NCBI GenBank assembly: GCA_040830705.1
Contig: JBFOME010000005.1
Span: 1 to 64,000, forward strand
DNA: 64,000 bases
Direction: 5' to 3'
Origin: Ruegeria_C sp040830705
GTDB taxonomy: Bacteria; Pseudomonadota; Alphaproteobacteria; Rhodobacterales; Rhodobacteraceae
Shown: positions 41,937-50,234 of the stretch, one piece after another
Layout of the letters: each line of letters opens with the position of its first letter
Numbering within the stretch: position 1 is the stretch's first letter
Program-made: the position numbers and the translations under genes
Notes under the pieces: generated by a model
Told to the model about the DNA's origin: nothing
Database searches by the model: none
The model's input: only the letters and a program-made list of their open reading frames with translations

Positions 41937-42224
41937 ATGGCAAAGCCTATGACCAAAACCCAGCTCGTCACAGCACTTGCTGAAGAAATGGGTACTGACA
42001 AGAAATCCGCCGGCGCCGCGCTGGAGGCCATCACCGGCCTGATCACCCGCGAAGTGTCGGGCGGTGGCGCAGTGACCCTGCCGGGTGTTGGCAAGATCTA
42101 CTGCCGCGAACGCCCTGAGCGTCAGGTCCGCAACCCAGCCACTGGTGAGACCTTCACCAAAGAAGCCGACAAGGTTGTCAAAATGACCATCGCAAAAGCG
42201 CTGAAAGACAGCGTGAACGGCTGA
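41937..42224 (+). CDS. HU-family DNA-binding protein
   Basis: A 95-residue HU/IHF-type histone-like protein: 'MTKTQLVTALAEEMGTDKKSAGAALEAI' helical part and the DNA-arm region 'VTLPGVGKIYCRERPERQVRNPATGE' (GVGKF-like and RNP-type motif with the conserved Pro-preceded NPATGE). It bends DNA and organises the nucleoid. A good GGAG lies upstream and a strong Rho-independent terminator follows at 42247. Confidence 0.94.
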   Translation: MAKPMTKTQLVTALAEEMGTDKKSAGAALEAITGLITREVSGGGAVTLPGVGKIYCRERPERQVRNPATGETFTKEADKVVKMTIAKALKDSVNG

Positions 42225-42246
42225 TCCGGCTCAGCACATGCTATTG

Positions 42247-42274
42247 AAGGGCTGCCATCCGGCAGCCCTTTTTC
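42247..42274 (+). terminator. Rho-independent terminator after the HU gene
   Basis: AAGGGCTGCC (42247-42256) pairs with GGCAGCCCTT (42261-42270) around a 4-base loop, followed at once by a run of T. A 10-bp perfect stem with a T tract, 22 bases after the HU stop. Confidence 0.92.
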
Positions 42275-42376
42275 TTTGACGTGAGCACAGATCAATCAAT
42301 CCCAAGTCGTCTCTCCGAGGGTGATTACGGAAGATGGCATCGGGAAAGAGACAGATTAATGCTCTATGCCCCGAAA

Positions 42377-42703
42377 CTACAATGTAACGGCGGCTGATGT
42401 CCCAACGATGGTGGAGACCGTGCCGCTCAGACAAATAATTGTCGTTCCGCCCTGCGCCTCCAACAAATCTGCCTCAGAGATTTCGCCCTCTGCCGGAGCC
42501 ACCGGGATGTGCAGATGTTTCTCTGATTCCGTGTCGCGCACGATGCGAATTTCAACATCATCTGGAATATTGAGATCGAACTCCGCCAGAGCCGTTTTGG
42601 GGTCTTCTTCAAGTTGCCGCGCAAAATCCTTGTCGGTCCAGACCTTGTTCAGAAACTCCGATTTGGCCGTCTGAGCGGGGTTGACTTCTGAATTCTGTAT
42701 CAT
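42377..42703 (-). CDS. NHLP-family RiPP precursor-like peptide
   Basis: A 108-residue protein with a long leader that resembles the nitrile hydratase alpha subunit ('FLNKVWTDKDFARQLEEDPKTALAEF', then 'DVEIRIVRDTESEKHLHIPV'), ending in 'ISEADLLEAQGG', where the Gly-Gly is the processing site of NHLP-type precursors. The 22-residue core that follows begins 'TTIICLSGTVST' and ends 'SAAVTL', with one Cys and many Thr/Ser/Val/Ile. AAGGAG precedes the ATG at 42703. No modifying enzyme, protease-transporter or immunity gene is beside it, so it would depend on enzymes encoded elsewhere. The family assignment is by pattern. Confidence 0.75.
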   Translation of the reverse strand: MIQNSEVNPAQTAKSEFLNKVWTDKDFARQLEEDPKTALAEFDLNIPDDVEIRIVRDTESEKHLHIPVAPAEGEISEADLLEAQGGTTIICLSGTVSTIVGTSAAVTL

Positions 42704-43207
42704 GATTTAGACTCCTTAAACTGTGCGACACTACGCATTGACAAACGGGTCGTTCAGATACCTGAAAACCCTTGAAACACCGGTTGCTGATGGCAAACTT
42801 CAGCTGACACTTCCTGCCCGGATGATTGCCTTTTCCAGTTAGAACCAAACGGCCCTAGCCATCCGGTACGGGCCAGTGTTGGTCCGTACTCGAACTGGCC
42901 TTTCGCCTCTTGCATCGACGATTGCGTCGTAAGGCAAGAAGCCGAATTCCGGGCAGAACAGCCATCCTGAGACAAGGTCTTCCCTGCATGCAAAAAAGTT
43001 GGGCAGACAGACTGAGGTCGTCCTTTAGTTCGCATTAATTCAACTTTATCAATCCGCTGAATCACGCTCTAGCGGGCATCGAAACTAATGGCTTGAAGGT
43101 TGCTTTGTGTATGTCCTGAGAGTATCGGCCCCACAGAGGCGGTCTTTTCATCAGGTGTGAATCAAGATCAGCTTTGCAGACACGCGGACCTCGCCTATAC
43201 ATCCGAC
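42704..43207. other. 500-base gene-free stretch with imperfect hairpins
   Basis: It lies between the NHLP-like gene (minus) and mtgA (plus). Open frames (for example 42754-43065 minus) give unconvincing translations. A hairpin GTACGGGCC (42866-42874) / GGTCCGTAC (42881-42889) with one G-U pair and a short CGACG/CGTCG pair nearby give it some structure. Promoters of both flanking genes must lie within it. It could hold a decayed gene or a small RNA, but I see no firm evidence. Confidence 0.4.
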
Positions 43208-43945
43208 ATGGCGAAACAGGCAGCCCGCAAGTCAGGCAAAAAATCGAGCAAATCGCGCCAAACGACCCGTAAACCCCTCCTCAAAAGGGTGGGTACTATT
43301 GTCGTGCGCGCCTGTCTGGTCGTGGTGATCCTGTGCGCCGCTCTGATCTTTCTATTCGCCTTTTTGAACCCGCCGGTCACTCATACGATCTGGTCGGAAT
43401 GGCGTAGGCTTGGATCTGTCGATCGCGAATGGGTGTCTTTCGAGCAAATCTCCCCCGTGATGGTCCGCTCAGTTGTGGCCGCCGAGGACGCCAATTTCTG
43501 CCAGCACTGGGGGTTTGACGTCGAGGCGATCCGTGATGCGATCGAAGATGGCAGCACCCGCGGTGCCTCGACCCTGTCGCAACAGGTGGTAAAGAACGTC
43601 TTTCTCTGGCAGGGGCGCAGCTGGGTCCGCAAGGCGTTGGAAACCGCTATGACCCCCGCGGTCGAGGCGGTCTGGACCAAGCAGCGGATTGTCGAAGTTT
43701 ATCTGAACGTGGCCGAGATGGATGAAGGTGTCTTTGGCGTCCAGGCCGCCGCGCAGCGCTATTTCAATGTGGATGCGAAAGATCTGACCGCATTGCAGGC
43801 CGCGCGCATTGCTGCTGTCCTGCCATCGCCCAAGACACGCTCGGCCTCGAAACCGACCAGCTTTGTGCGTCGCCGCACCGCGTCGATCATGGACGGGGCG
43901 GCCACGATTCGCGCAGACGGCCGCGCTGCGTGTTTCGAGGATTGA
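43208..43945 (+). CDS. mtgA: Monofunctional peptidoglycan glycosyltransferase
   Basis: A 245-residue GT51 enzyme that polymerises lipid II into glycan strands. A basic N-terminus and one transmembrane anchor (residues ~28-55) precede the catalytic domain with motif 1 'VVAAEDANFCQHWGFD', motif 2 'GASTLSQQVVKNVFLW', motif 3 'RKALETAMTPAVEAVWTKQRIVEVYLN' and motif 4-5 'GVQAAAQRYF...ARIAAVLPSP'. No transpeptidase domain follows. The start ATG at 43208 is chosen by family length. Confidence 0.93.
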   Translation: MAKQAARKSGKKSSKSRQTTRKPLLKRVGTIVVRACLVVVILCAALIFLFAFLNPPVTHTIWSEWRRLGSVDREWVSFEQISPVMVRSVVAAEDANFCQHWGFDVEAIRDAIEDGSTRGASTLSQQVVKNVFLWQGRSWVRKALETAMTPAVEAVWTKQRIVEVYLNVAEMDEGVFGVQAAAQRYFNVDAKDLTALQAARIAAVLPSPKTRSASKPTSFVRRRTASIMDGAATIRADGRAACFED

Positions 43946-44004
43946 AAAACCCAGCGCAGCAAGGCATTTCTGAGTCACCCTTTTGTCTTTGAAATTGGAA
44001 TCCC

Positions 44005-44670
44005 ATGGCGCGTCTGTTTCATGTTCCCCTTTCGCCGTTTTGCCGCAAAGTCCGCCTGTCGCTGGCCGAGAAGAAGATAGATGTCGAACTGATCGAAGAA
44101 CGCTATTGGGAGCGTGACCCCGATTTCATGCGCCGCAACCCGGCGGGCAAAGTTCCGGTGTTGAAACTGGACGGGCGGATGATGGCCGAAAGTGCGGCGA
44201 TCTGTGAATATATCGAAGAAACCCGCCCGGAACCACCCTTGATGCCCAAAACCGCCGAAGGCCGCTATGAGGTCAGGCGGTTGGTCACCTGGTTTGACGA
44301 CAAGTTTCATCACGAGGTGACCGCCAAGCTGCTTTACGAGCGCGTGAACAAGAAGGTCACCAAGGAAGGTTATCCCGACAGCCGCAACGTCAAAGATGGA
44401 GCAAAGGCGATCAAGTATCACCTGGACTACATGACGTGGTTGCTGGATCACCGTCGCTGGTTGGCCGGTGATGCCATGTCGCTCGCGGATTTTTCCGCCG
44501 CCGCGCATCTTTCCGCGCTGGATTACATTTCTGACGTAGACTGGAACCGCAGCCAATCGGTCAAGGACTGGTATGCCAAGATCAAGTCGCGCCCGGCCTT
44601 CCGTTCGATTCTGGCAGATCAAATCCCCGGTTTCCGCCCGCCCGCCCATTACGCCGATCTGGATTTCTGA
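44005..44670 (+). CDS. Glutathione S-transferase family protein
   Basis: A 221-residue GST-like protein: thioredoxin-fold N-terminus 'LFHVPLSPFCRKVRLSLAEKKIDVEL' with a Cys at the active-site position, 'NPAGKVPVLKLDGRMMAESAAICEYIEE' as the cis-Pro glutathione site, and an all-helical C-terminal domain with 'LAGDAMSLADFSAAAHLSALDYI'. Upstream of queG by 73 bases on the same strand. Confidence 0.88.
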   Translation: MARLFHVPLSPFCRKVRLSLAEKKIDVELIEERYWERDPDFMRRNPAGKVPVLKLDGRMMAESAAICEYIEETRPEPPLMPKTAEGRYEVRRLVTWFDDKFHHEVTAKLLYERVNKKVTKEGYPDSRNVKDGAKAIKYHLDYMTWLLDHRRWLAGDAMSLADFSAAAHLSALDYISDVDWNRSQSVKDWYAKIKSRPAFRSILADQIPGFRPPAHYADLDF

Positions 44671-44743
44671 TATTGAGGGCAAAGAGGGTCATCTGCCCTC
44701 TTTGGTGCAAGGCCCATTCACCCTCAAGGACAGTTTCGGCCAG

Positions 44744-45781
44744 ATGAAGAACGGATCCGGGTTAAAGGCAAAGCTGGAACAACAGGCCCTGGCCGAAGGG
44801 TTTGTGTCCTGCCGCATCTGCCGCCCTTGGGACGTGCCCGATGTGCCGGACCGGTTGGCGCGTTTTGTCGAGGCTGGCTATCATGGTCAGATGGGATGGA
44901 TGGCCGAGCGAACTCATTGGCGTGGCAACCCGCAGGCTTTGTGGCCAGAGGCGCAATCGGTGATCATGCTCGCCGAAAGCTATGCACCGGATCACGATCC
45001 GCGCGACATTCTGGGCCAGCCGGACAAAGGTGCGATCTCGGTCTACGCGCAGAACAAGGACTACCACGATCTGGTCAAGAAACGCCTCAAACGGCTGGCG
45101 CGATGGCTGATTGCCGAAGCAGGTGGAGAGGTAAAGGTATTTGTCGATACCGCACCGGTACCGGAAAAAGCCCTGGGGCAGGCTGCCGGGCTTGGTTGGC
45201 AGGGTAAGCACACCAATCTAGTGAGCCGGGAGTGGGGCAATTGGGCCTTTTTAGGCTCTGTATTCACGACACTTCACCTGCCCGCTGATCCTGCGGAGCC
45301 AGATCGCTGCGGATCGTGCCGCGCCTGTCTCGATGTCTGCCCGACCGATGCGTTTCCGGCCCCTTACCAGTTAGACGCGAGGCGCTGCATCTCGTATCTG
45401 ACGATCGAGCATAAAGGGCAGGTCGACATCGAATTGCGCGGCAAGCTTGGCAATCGGATCTATGGCTGCGACGACTGCCTCGCAGCCTGCCCCTGGAACA
45501 AATTCGCGGTTTCTGCCAGCGACCTGCGCTATGCGGCGCGTGACGATCTGCTGGCCCCCGATCTGGCAGAGCTTGCCTCCCTCAATGACGCAGCATTTCG
45601 CGTCAAGTTCTCTGGTTCTCCGATCAAACGGATCGGGCGGAACCGTTTTGTGCGCAATGTGCTCTATGCCATCGGCAACTCGGCTGATCCTGCGCTGAAG
45701 CCAGTAGCGCGCACACTGTTGAGTGATCCGGACCCGGTGGTTTCGGATGCGGCGTCCTGGGCTGTCGGGCGCCTGCCATAG
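44744..45781 (+). CDS. queG: Epoxyqueuosine reductase
   Basis: A 345-residue cobalamin and iron-sulphur enzyme that makes queuosine from epoxyqueuosine in tRNA. N-terminal DUF1730 region ('RFVEAGYHGQMGWMAER'), then two 4Fe-4S motifs 'RCGSCRACLDVCPTDAF' and 'GCDDCLAACPWNKFA', and a C-terminal HEAT-like end 'NVLYAIGNSADPALKP'. The ATG at 44744 is chosen from family length; the frame is open further upstream. Confidence 0.92.
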   Translation: MKNGSGLKAKLEQQALAEGFVSCRICRPWDVPDVPDRLARFVEAGYHGQMGWMAERTHWRGNPQALWPEAQSVIMLAESYAPDHDPRDILGQPDKGAISVYAQNKDYHDLVKKRLKRLARWLIAEAGGEVKVFVDTAPVPEKALGQAAGLGWQGKHTNLVSREWGNWAFLGSVFTTLHLPADPAEPDRCGSCRACLDVCPTDAFPAPYQLDARRCISYLTIEHKGQVDIELRGKLGNRIYGCDDCLAACPWNKFAVSASDLRYAARDDLLAPDLAELASLNDAAFRVKFSGSPIKRIGRNRFVRNVLYAIGNSADPALKPVARTLLSDPDPVVSDAASWAVGRLP

Positions 45782-45852
45782 TTGACGCAAATAGGGTGGA
45801 TGTTTCCGCCGTCCCAATCTACCTCTCGAGCCGAAATGTGCAGGAGGAAAAC

Positions 45853-47856
45853 ATGACCCTTGCTTTGGGGGTGGATACGGGCGGCACCTATACTGATGCG
45901 GTGCTGGTGCGGGACGAGGCCGAGGTTGTGGCGAGCGCCAAGGCGCTGACCACGCGGTCCGACCTGGCCATTGGCGTTGGCGCTGCAGTACGTGCCGTGC
46001 TCGACAAAGCTGGTGTTGGCGCGGATCAGATCTCGATGGCATCGCTGTCGACCACTCTCGCCACCAACGCGCTGGTCGAGGGCCAAGGCGGACGGGTTGC
46101 CTTGATCTATATCGGTTTCCGGGAAAACGATCTGGACCGGCATGGCTTGCGTTACGCCCTGAAAGGGGATCCCGCCCTAATCGTCCCGGGCGGCCACGGC
46201 CATGCTGGCAATGAGGCCGCAACCTTTGACAAGGATGCACTTATTGCCTTTTTAGAGAATGAAAACGGCGTATCGGGCTACGCGGTAGCGGCGCAGTTCG
46301 CCACGCGGAACCCAGCGCATGAGCTGGAGGCGGCGCGGATTATTCGCGACCACACCAACGCGCCGGTGACCTGCTCTCATCACCTGTCGGCCAAGCTGAA
46401 CGGTCCGAAGCGCGCGGTGACGGCGGTGTTGAACGCGCGACTGATCGGCATGATCGACCGGTTGATCGGGCGAGCGCAGGATGTATTGGGCGAATTGGGC
46501 ATTACCGCCCCGATGATGGTGGTTCGCGGCGATGGCGCGTTGATGTCGGCGGATCAGGCACGGGCCCGACCGATTGAAACCATCCTCAGCGGTCCGGCAG
46601 CCTCGATCGTCGGTGCACGCTGGCTGACCGGCGCGCAGAACGCGCTAGTCTCGGATATCGGCGGCACCACTACCGATGTCGCCCTGATCCGCAATGGCAA
46701 ACCCGCCATCGATCCGGCTGGCGCGCGCGTGGGCGCGTTTCGCACAATGGTCGAAGCCGTTGCAATGCGCACCAGTGGCCTGGGTGGGGACAGTCAGGTT
46801 CATGTGCAGGCTGAAGGATTGACCGGAGGCGTGTTGCTGGGTCCGCGCCGGGTGTTGCCGGTGGCGCTTATTGCGCGCGACGCAACTCAGATCGTGCATG
46901 ACAGCCTTGAGGCTCAGCTGCGCGCCACCACGCCGGGCGAGCATGACGGGCGCTTTGTCCGCGCTATGGCAGGTGTAGAGGCTGGCGGGCTTGGCCCGCG
47001 CGAGCAGGCCTTGCTGGACCGGCTTGGAGACGCTGTTCATCCGCTTGGCGCGATGCTGCGCTCGCGTATGGACCAGGCGGCGCTGAACCGGCTGCTGGAT
47101 CGCGGATTGGCACAAGTGTCCGGCGTAACGCCGTCGGATGCCTGCCATGTGCTTGATACTCTATCGTCCTGGGACAAGGACGCGGCGGTAAAGGCGCTGA
47201 CGCTGTTTGCACGCAAGCGGATAGGCTCGGGCCATCGGTTGGCGGCGAGCGCCGTGGATTTGGCCAGAATGATCGTTAATCAACTGACCGAGCAAACAAC
47301 AGAAACCCTGCTGGAGGCAGCATTTGCCGAAGAAGCGGCGGATTTTGGCCTTCCGGCCAATGTCCTGGCCCGCCATATCCTCACCCGCAAGGGGCTGTCG
47401 GCGCATCGCGGGTTGCTGGCACTTGATACAGCGTTGAACGTGGATGTGATCGGACTTGGCGCCTCGGCCCCGACCTATTACCCGGCGGTGGGTGAACGCC
47501 TGCGCTGCCGCATGGTTTTGCCGGAGCATGCGGGTGTTGCAAATGCGATCGGTGCCGTTGTGGGCCGGGTCACCTTTCGGCGCAGCGGCGTGGTGACCGC
47601 GCCTTCGGAGGGCAAGTACCGGGTTCACCTGCAAAGCGGGCCACGCGATTTTGGCGATGCGGATGCCGCCATGGCGATGCTGGAGGAACAACTGCGCGGC
47701 ATAGCCGAGACCGAGGCGCGTGCTGCAGGGGCTGAAGACATCCGCCTTATCGCTACACGCGATGTTCGCACCGCCCAAGTCGAGGCGCGCGATGTGTTCG
47801 TAGAGGCCAGCGTGACAGTTGAGGCCAGCGGGAGACCCCGCGTGGCTTCGGATTAG
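45853..47856 (+). CDS. Hydantoinase/oxoprolinase-family protein (HyuA-like)
   Basis: A 667-residue HyuA-type protein. N-terminal domain starts 'ALGVDTGGTYTDAVLVRDE' with the ATP-binding DTGGT loop, and the central 'LVSDIGGTTTDVALIRNG' is the second. These enzymes open five-membered rings such as hydantoins or oxoproline with ATP, usually with a HyuB subunit. No hyuB lies beside it, so the substrate is open. The ATG at 45853 has an excellent CAGGAGG upstream. Confidence 0.85.
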   Translation: MTLALGVDTGGTYTDAVLVRDEAEVVASAKALTTRSDLAIGVGAAVRAVLDKAGVGADQISMASLSTTLATNALVEGQGGRVALIYIGFRENDLDRHGLRYALKGDPALIVPGGHGHAGNEAATFDKDALIAFLENENGVSGYAVAAQFATRNPAHELEAARIIRDHTNAPVTCSHHLSAKLNGPKRAVTAVLNARLIGMIDRLIGRAQDVLGELGITAPMMVVRGDGALMSADQARARPIETILSGPAASIVGARWLTGAQNALVSDIGGTTTDVALIRNGKPAIDPAGARVGAFRTMVEAVAMRTSGLGGDSQVHVQAEGLTGGVLLGPRRVLPVALIARDATQIVHDSLEAQLRATTPGEHDGRFVRAMAGVEAGGLGPREQALLDRLGDAVHPLGAMLRSRMDQAALNRLLDRGLAQVSGVTPSDACHVLDTLSSWDKDAAVKALTLFARKRIGSGHRLAASAVDLARMIVNQLTEQTTETLLEAAFAEEAADFGLPANVLARHILTRKGLSAHRGLLALDTALNVDVIGLGASAPTYYPAVGERLRCRMVLPEHAGVANAIGAVVGRVTFRRSGVVTAPSEGKYRVHLQSGPRDFGDADAAMAMLEEQLRGIAETEARAAGAEDIRLIATRDVRTAQVEARDVFVEASVTVEASGRPRVASD

Positions 47857-47859
47857 AGC

Positions 47860-48372
47860 CTATTCAGCCGCATCAACCCGTTTCGGCAAGACCCAGCCCG
47901 GGCGCGGGAAGTGGCAGGTATAGCCGTTGGGAATACGCTCCAGATAGTCCTGATGCTCTGGCTCCGCCTCCCAGAAATCGCCGACGGGCTCCACTTCGGT
48001 CACCACCGTACCGGGCCAAAGACCCGAGGCGTTCACATCAGCAATGGTGTCAATTGCGGTCTGCTTCTGCGCCTCATCCACATAGTAGATCGCCGAGCGG
48101 TAGCTAAGGCCAACATCGTTGCCCTGCCGGTTCAGTGTGGTCGGGTCATGGATCTGAAAGAAAAAGGCCAGCAGATCGCGAAAGCTGATCACTGTCGGAT
48201 CAAAGATGATCTCAATACCTTCGGCATGGGTGCCGTGATTGCGATAGGTCGCGTTGGGCACGTCCCCGCCGGTATATCCCACGCGGGTTTTCGATACTCC
48301 GGGCAGTTTGCGGATCAGGTCCTGCATTCCCCAGAAACATCCGCCAGCCAATACGGCGCGTTCGGTTGTCAT
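47860..48372 (-). CDS. msrA: Peptide methionine-S-sulfoxide reductase A
   Basis: A 170-residue MsrA reducing S-methionine sulfoxide. The catalytic Cys is in 'LAGGCFWGMQDLIR', and 'RVGYTGGDVPNATY' and 'HGTHAEGIEIIFDP' are conserved. It follows msrB with a 4-base overlap on the same strand and ends 3 bases before the end of the convergent hydantoinase gene. Confidence 0.95.
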   Translation of the reverse strand: MTTERAVLAGGCFWGMQDLIRKLPGVSKTRVGYTGGDVPNATYRNHGTHAEGIEIIFDPTVISFRDLLAFFFQIHDPTTLNRQGNDVGLSYRSAIYYVDEAQKQTAIDTIADVNASGLWPGTVVTEVEPVGDFWEAEPEHQDYLERIPNGYTCHFPRPGWVLPKRVDAAE

Positions 48373-48818
48373 GCGATATCCTCCACTTGGTCCAGATAGT
48401 CCCCATAGCCTTCCGCTTCCAAATCATCGCGATGGATGAAACGCAGCGAAGCTGAGTTGATGCAGTAACGCAGCCCGCCATGTTCGCGCGGCCCGTCCGG
48501 AAAGACGTGACCCAGATGGCTGTCGCCATGGGTCGAGCGCACCTCGGTCCGGATCATGCCCAGCGTGCGGTCTTCCAACTCCTGCACATGGGCGGGTTCG
48601 ATGGGTTTGGTGAAGCTCGGCCAGCCGCATCCGGATTCGTATTTGTGGGCCGAGGCAAAGAGCGGCTCGCCCGACACGATGCAGACATAAATGCCGGGCT
48701 CCTTGTTGCCCAGGTGCTTTCCGGTGCCGGGGCGTTCGGTGCCGCTGCGTTGCGTGACGTGGAACTCTTCCGGCGAAAGGGCCGCGATTGCGTCCGGGTC
48801 TTTGAAGTATCGGCTCAT
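48369..48818 (-). CDS. msrB: Peptide methionine-R-sulfoxide reductase B
   Basis: A 149-residue MsrB reducing R-methionine sulfoxide. Catalytic Cys in 'RYCINSASLRF', with 'HVFPDGP' before it and 'ESGCGWPSF' carrying a possible resolving Cys. The paired CxxC zinc ligands of the zinc-binding subgroup are not seen, so it is of the zinc-free type. The start at 48818 is chosen from family length. It is coupled to msrA. Confidence 0.94.
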   Translation of the reverse strand: MSRYFKDPDAIAALSPEEFHVTQRSGTERPGTGKHLGNKEPGIYVCIVSGEPLFASAHKYESGCGWPSFTKPIEPAHVQELEDRTLGMIRTEVRSTHGDSHLGHVFPDGPREHGGLRYCINSASLRFIHRDDLEAEGYGDYLDQVEDIA

Positions 48819-48911
48819 GTTACCCCCGATCTGATGTCTCATTTGACTAACAAATGGGGCCCATCGGCGCAAAGCAAAGAGTTGTTTCGTCTCCCTCGCA
48901 ATGACGTGTCT

Positions 48912-50234
48912 TTAGCGCAGCATCCTTGCAAGCGCATGGTAGGATTCCTTTGGCGTTCGCGTCAGGCTCTCAAAATCCACATGGACCAGACCGAACCGCT
49001 TTTCATATCCCAACGCCCATTCGTAATTGTCGAGCAGCGACCAAACCATGTAGCCCGCGATCGGGACACCATCCGCAATCGCCGCTTTGACAGCGTCCAA
49101 ATGGTCGTTCAGATAGTCGATCCGCATTTGGTCAGGCACTGCGCCATCCACGAGTCCATCTTCGTTGGCCATGCCGTTTTCAGTCACATAAATGGGCAGG
49201 TCACCAGTATACTCGCGCGCCGTACGCGTCAGGAAATCCTGCAGGCCTTGTGGATATATCTCCCACCCCATCTGGGTCTTGGGCAACGGACCCGGCACCT
49301 CGTGATGATGCGGCCAAGGCCCTGAATCCGGCGCGATGAGCTTGCGGGTATAGTAGTTGATGCCACACCAATCGACCTTGCTGCCGATGATGTCGAAATC
49401 ATCCTGCCAGTTGGCAGGCATATGTGGCCCCAGCCCCTCAAGCACGTTGTCCGGGTAGCACTTCTTGAACACGCCGCTAAGGAAGAAGCGGTTGTAATAG
49501 CCGTCATAAAGCTCAGCGGCGCGCCTTGCCTCGGGCGAGCCGTCGGCAGGTTCTGCCCATTCCATGTTGAACACCGCGCCCAGATTATCCATGCCAAGCG
49601 CCCGCATCGCCTGAATGGCGCGCCCATGCGCCAGCATCACGTGATGCATTGCGCGGGCGGTGGCGCGGATATCGCGCAGGCCGGGCGCATGATGGCCCAG
49701 GAAATGGCTCAACCAGCCGACGCACCACGGCTCGTTGATCGGGGCGACGGAATGCACCCGGTCCCCGATCCGCCCCATGATGATCTCGGCGAAATCAGCA
49801 AACCAGTCAGCAATGTCGCGATTGCGCCAACCACCCAGATCGGCCAGCGGCGAGGGCAGTTCCCAGTGATACAGCGTGGCCAGCGGCTTGATGTCCCGCG
49901 CCAGCATTGCGTCCACCAGCCGATCATAAAAGTCCAGCCCTTGCGGGTTCACCGCGCCGCGCCCCTCTGGCAGGACCCGCGCCCAACTAGTGGAAAAACG
50001 GTAGGCATCGAACCCTGCCCCAGCGACCAGATCGAGGTCATCTTCATAGCGCAGATAGTGCTCGCAGGCCCGCGCGCCGTTTTCCGCGCGCACCACGTTG
50101 CCCGGCGTGGCGGCAAAGCTGTCCCAATGGGTCGGCCCGGCGCCGCCCAGCGCGTGTCCCTCGATCTGATAAGCCGAGGTCGCAGCACCAAAGCTGAAAC
50201 CGGGTGGGAAGTCCTGTCGTGAATGTCGCATCAT
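48912..50234 (-). CDS. GH1 beta-glucosidase
   Basis: A 440-residue glycoside hydrolase family 1 enzyme. N-terminal 'FSFGAATSAYQIEG', acid/base Glu in 'APINEPWCVGW', nucleophile Glu in 'IYVTENGMAN', and C-terminal 'GYMVWSLLDNYEWALGYEKRFGLVHVD'. No signal peptide is seen, so it works in the cytoplasm on imported glucosides. It overlaps the LacI-type repressor gene (ATG on TGA), linking it to the alpha-glucoside regulon next door. Confidence 0.93.
   Translation of the reverse strand: MMRHSRQDFPPGFSFGAATSAYQIEGHALGGAGPTHWDSFAATPGNVVRAENGARACEHYLRYEDDLDLVAGAGFDAYRFSTSWARVLPEGRGAVNPQGLDFYDRLVDAMLARDIKPLATLYHWELPSPLADLGGWRNRDIADWFADFAEIIMGRIGDRVHSVAPINEPWCVGWLSHFLGHHAPGLRDIRATARAMHHVMLAHGRAIQAMRALGMDNLGAVFNMEWAEPADGSPEARRAAELYDGYYNRFFLSGVFKKCYPDNVLEGLGPHMPANWQDDFDIIGSKVDWCGINYYTRKLIAPDSGPWPHHHEVPGPLPKTQMGWEIYPQGLQDFLTRTAREYTGDLPIYVTENGMANEDGLVDGAVPDQMRIDYLNDHLDAVKAAIADGVPIAGYMVWSLLDNYEWALGYEKRFGLVHVDFESLTRTPKESYHALARMLR

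Noticed and set aside
42754..43065. 103-residue open frame on the minus strand in the gap before mtgA
   Set aside because: No plausible start site and no protein-like pattern; treated as non-coding.
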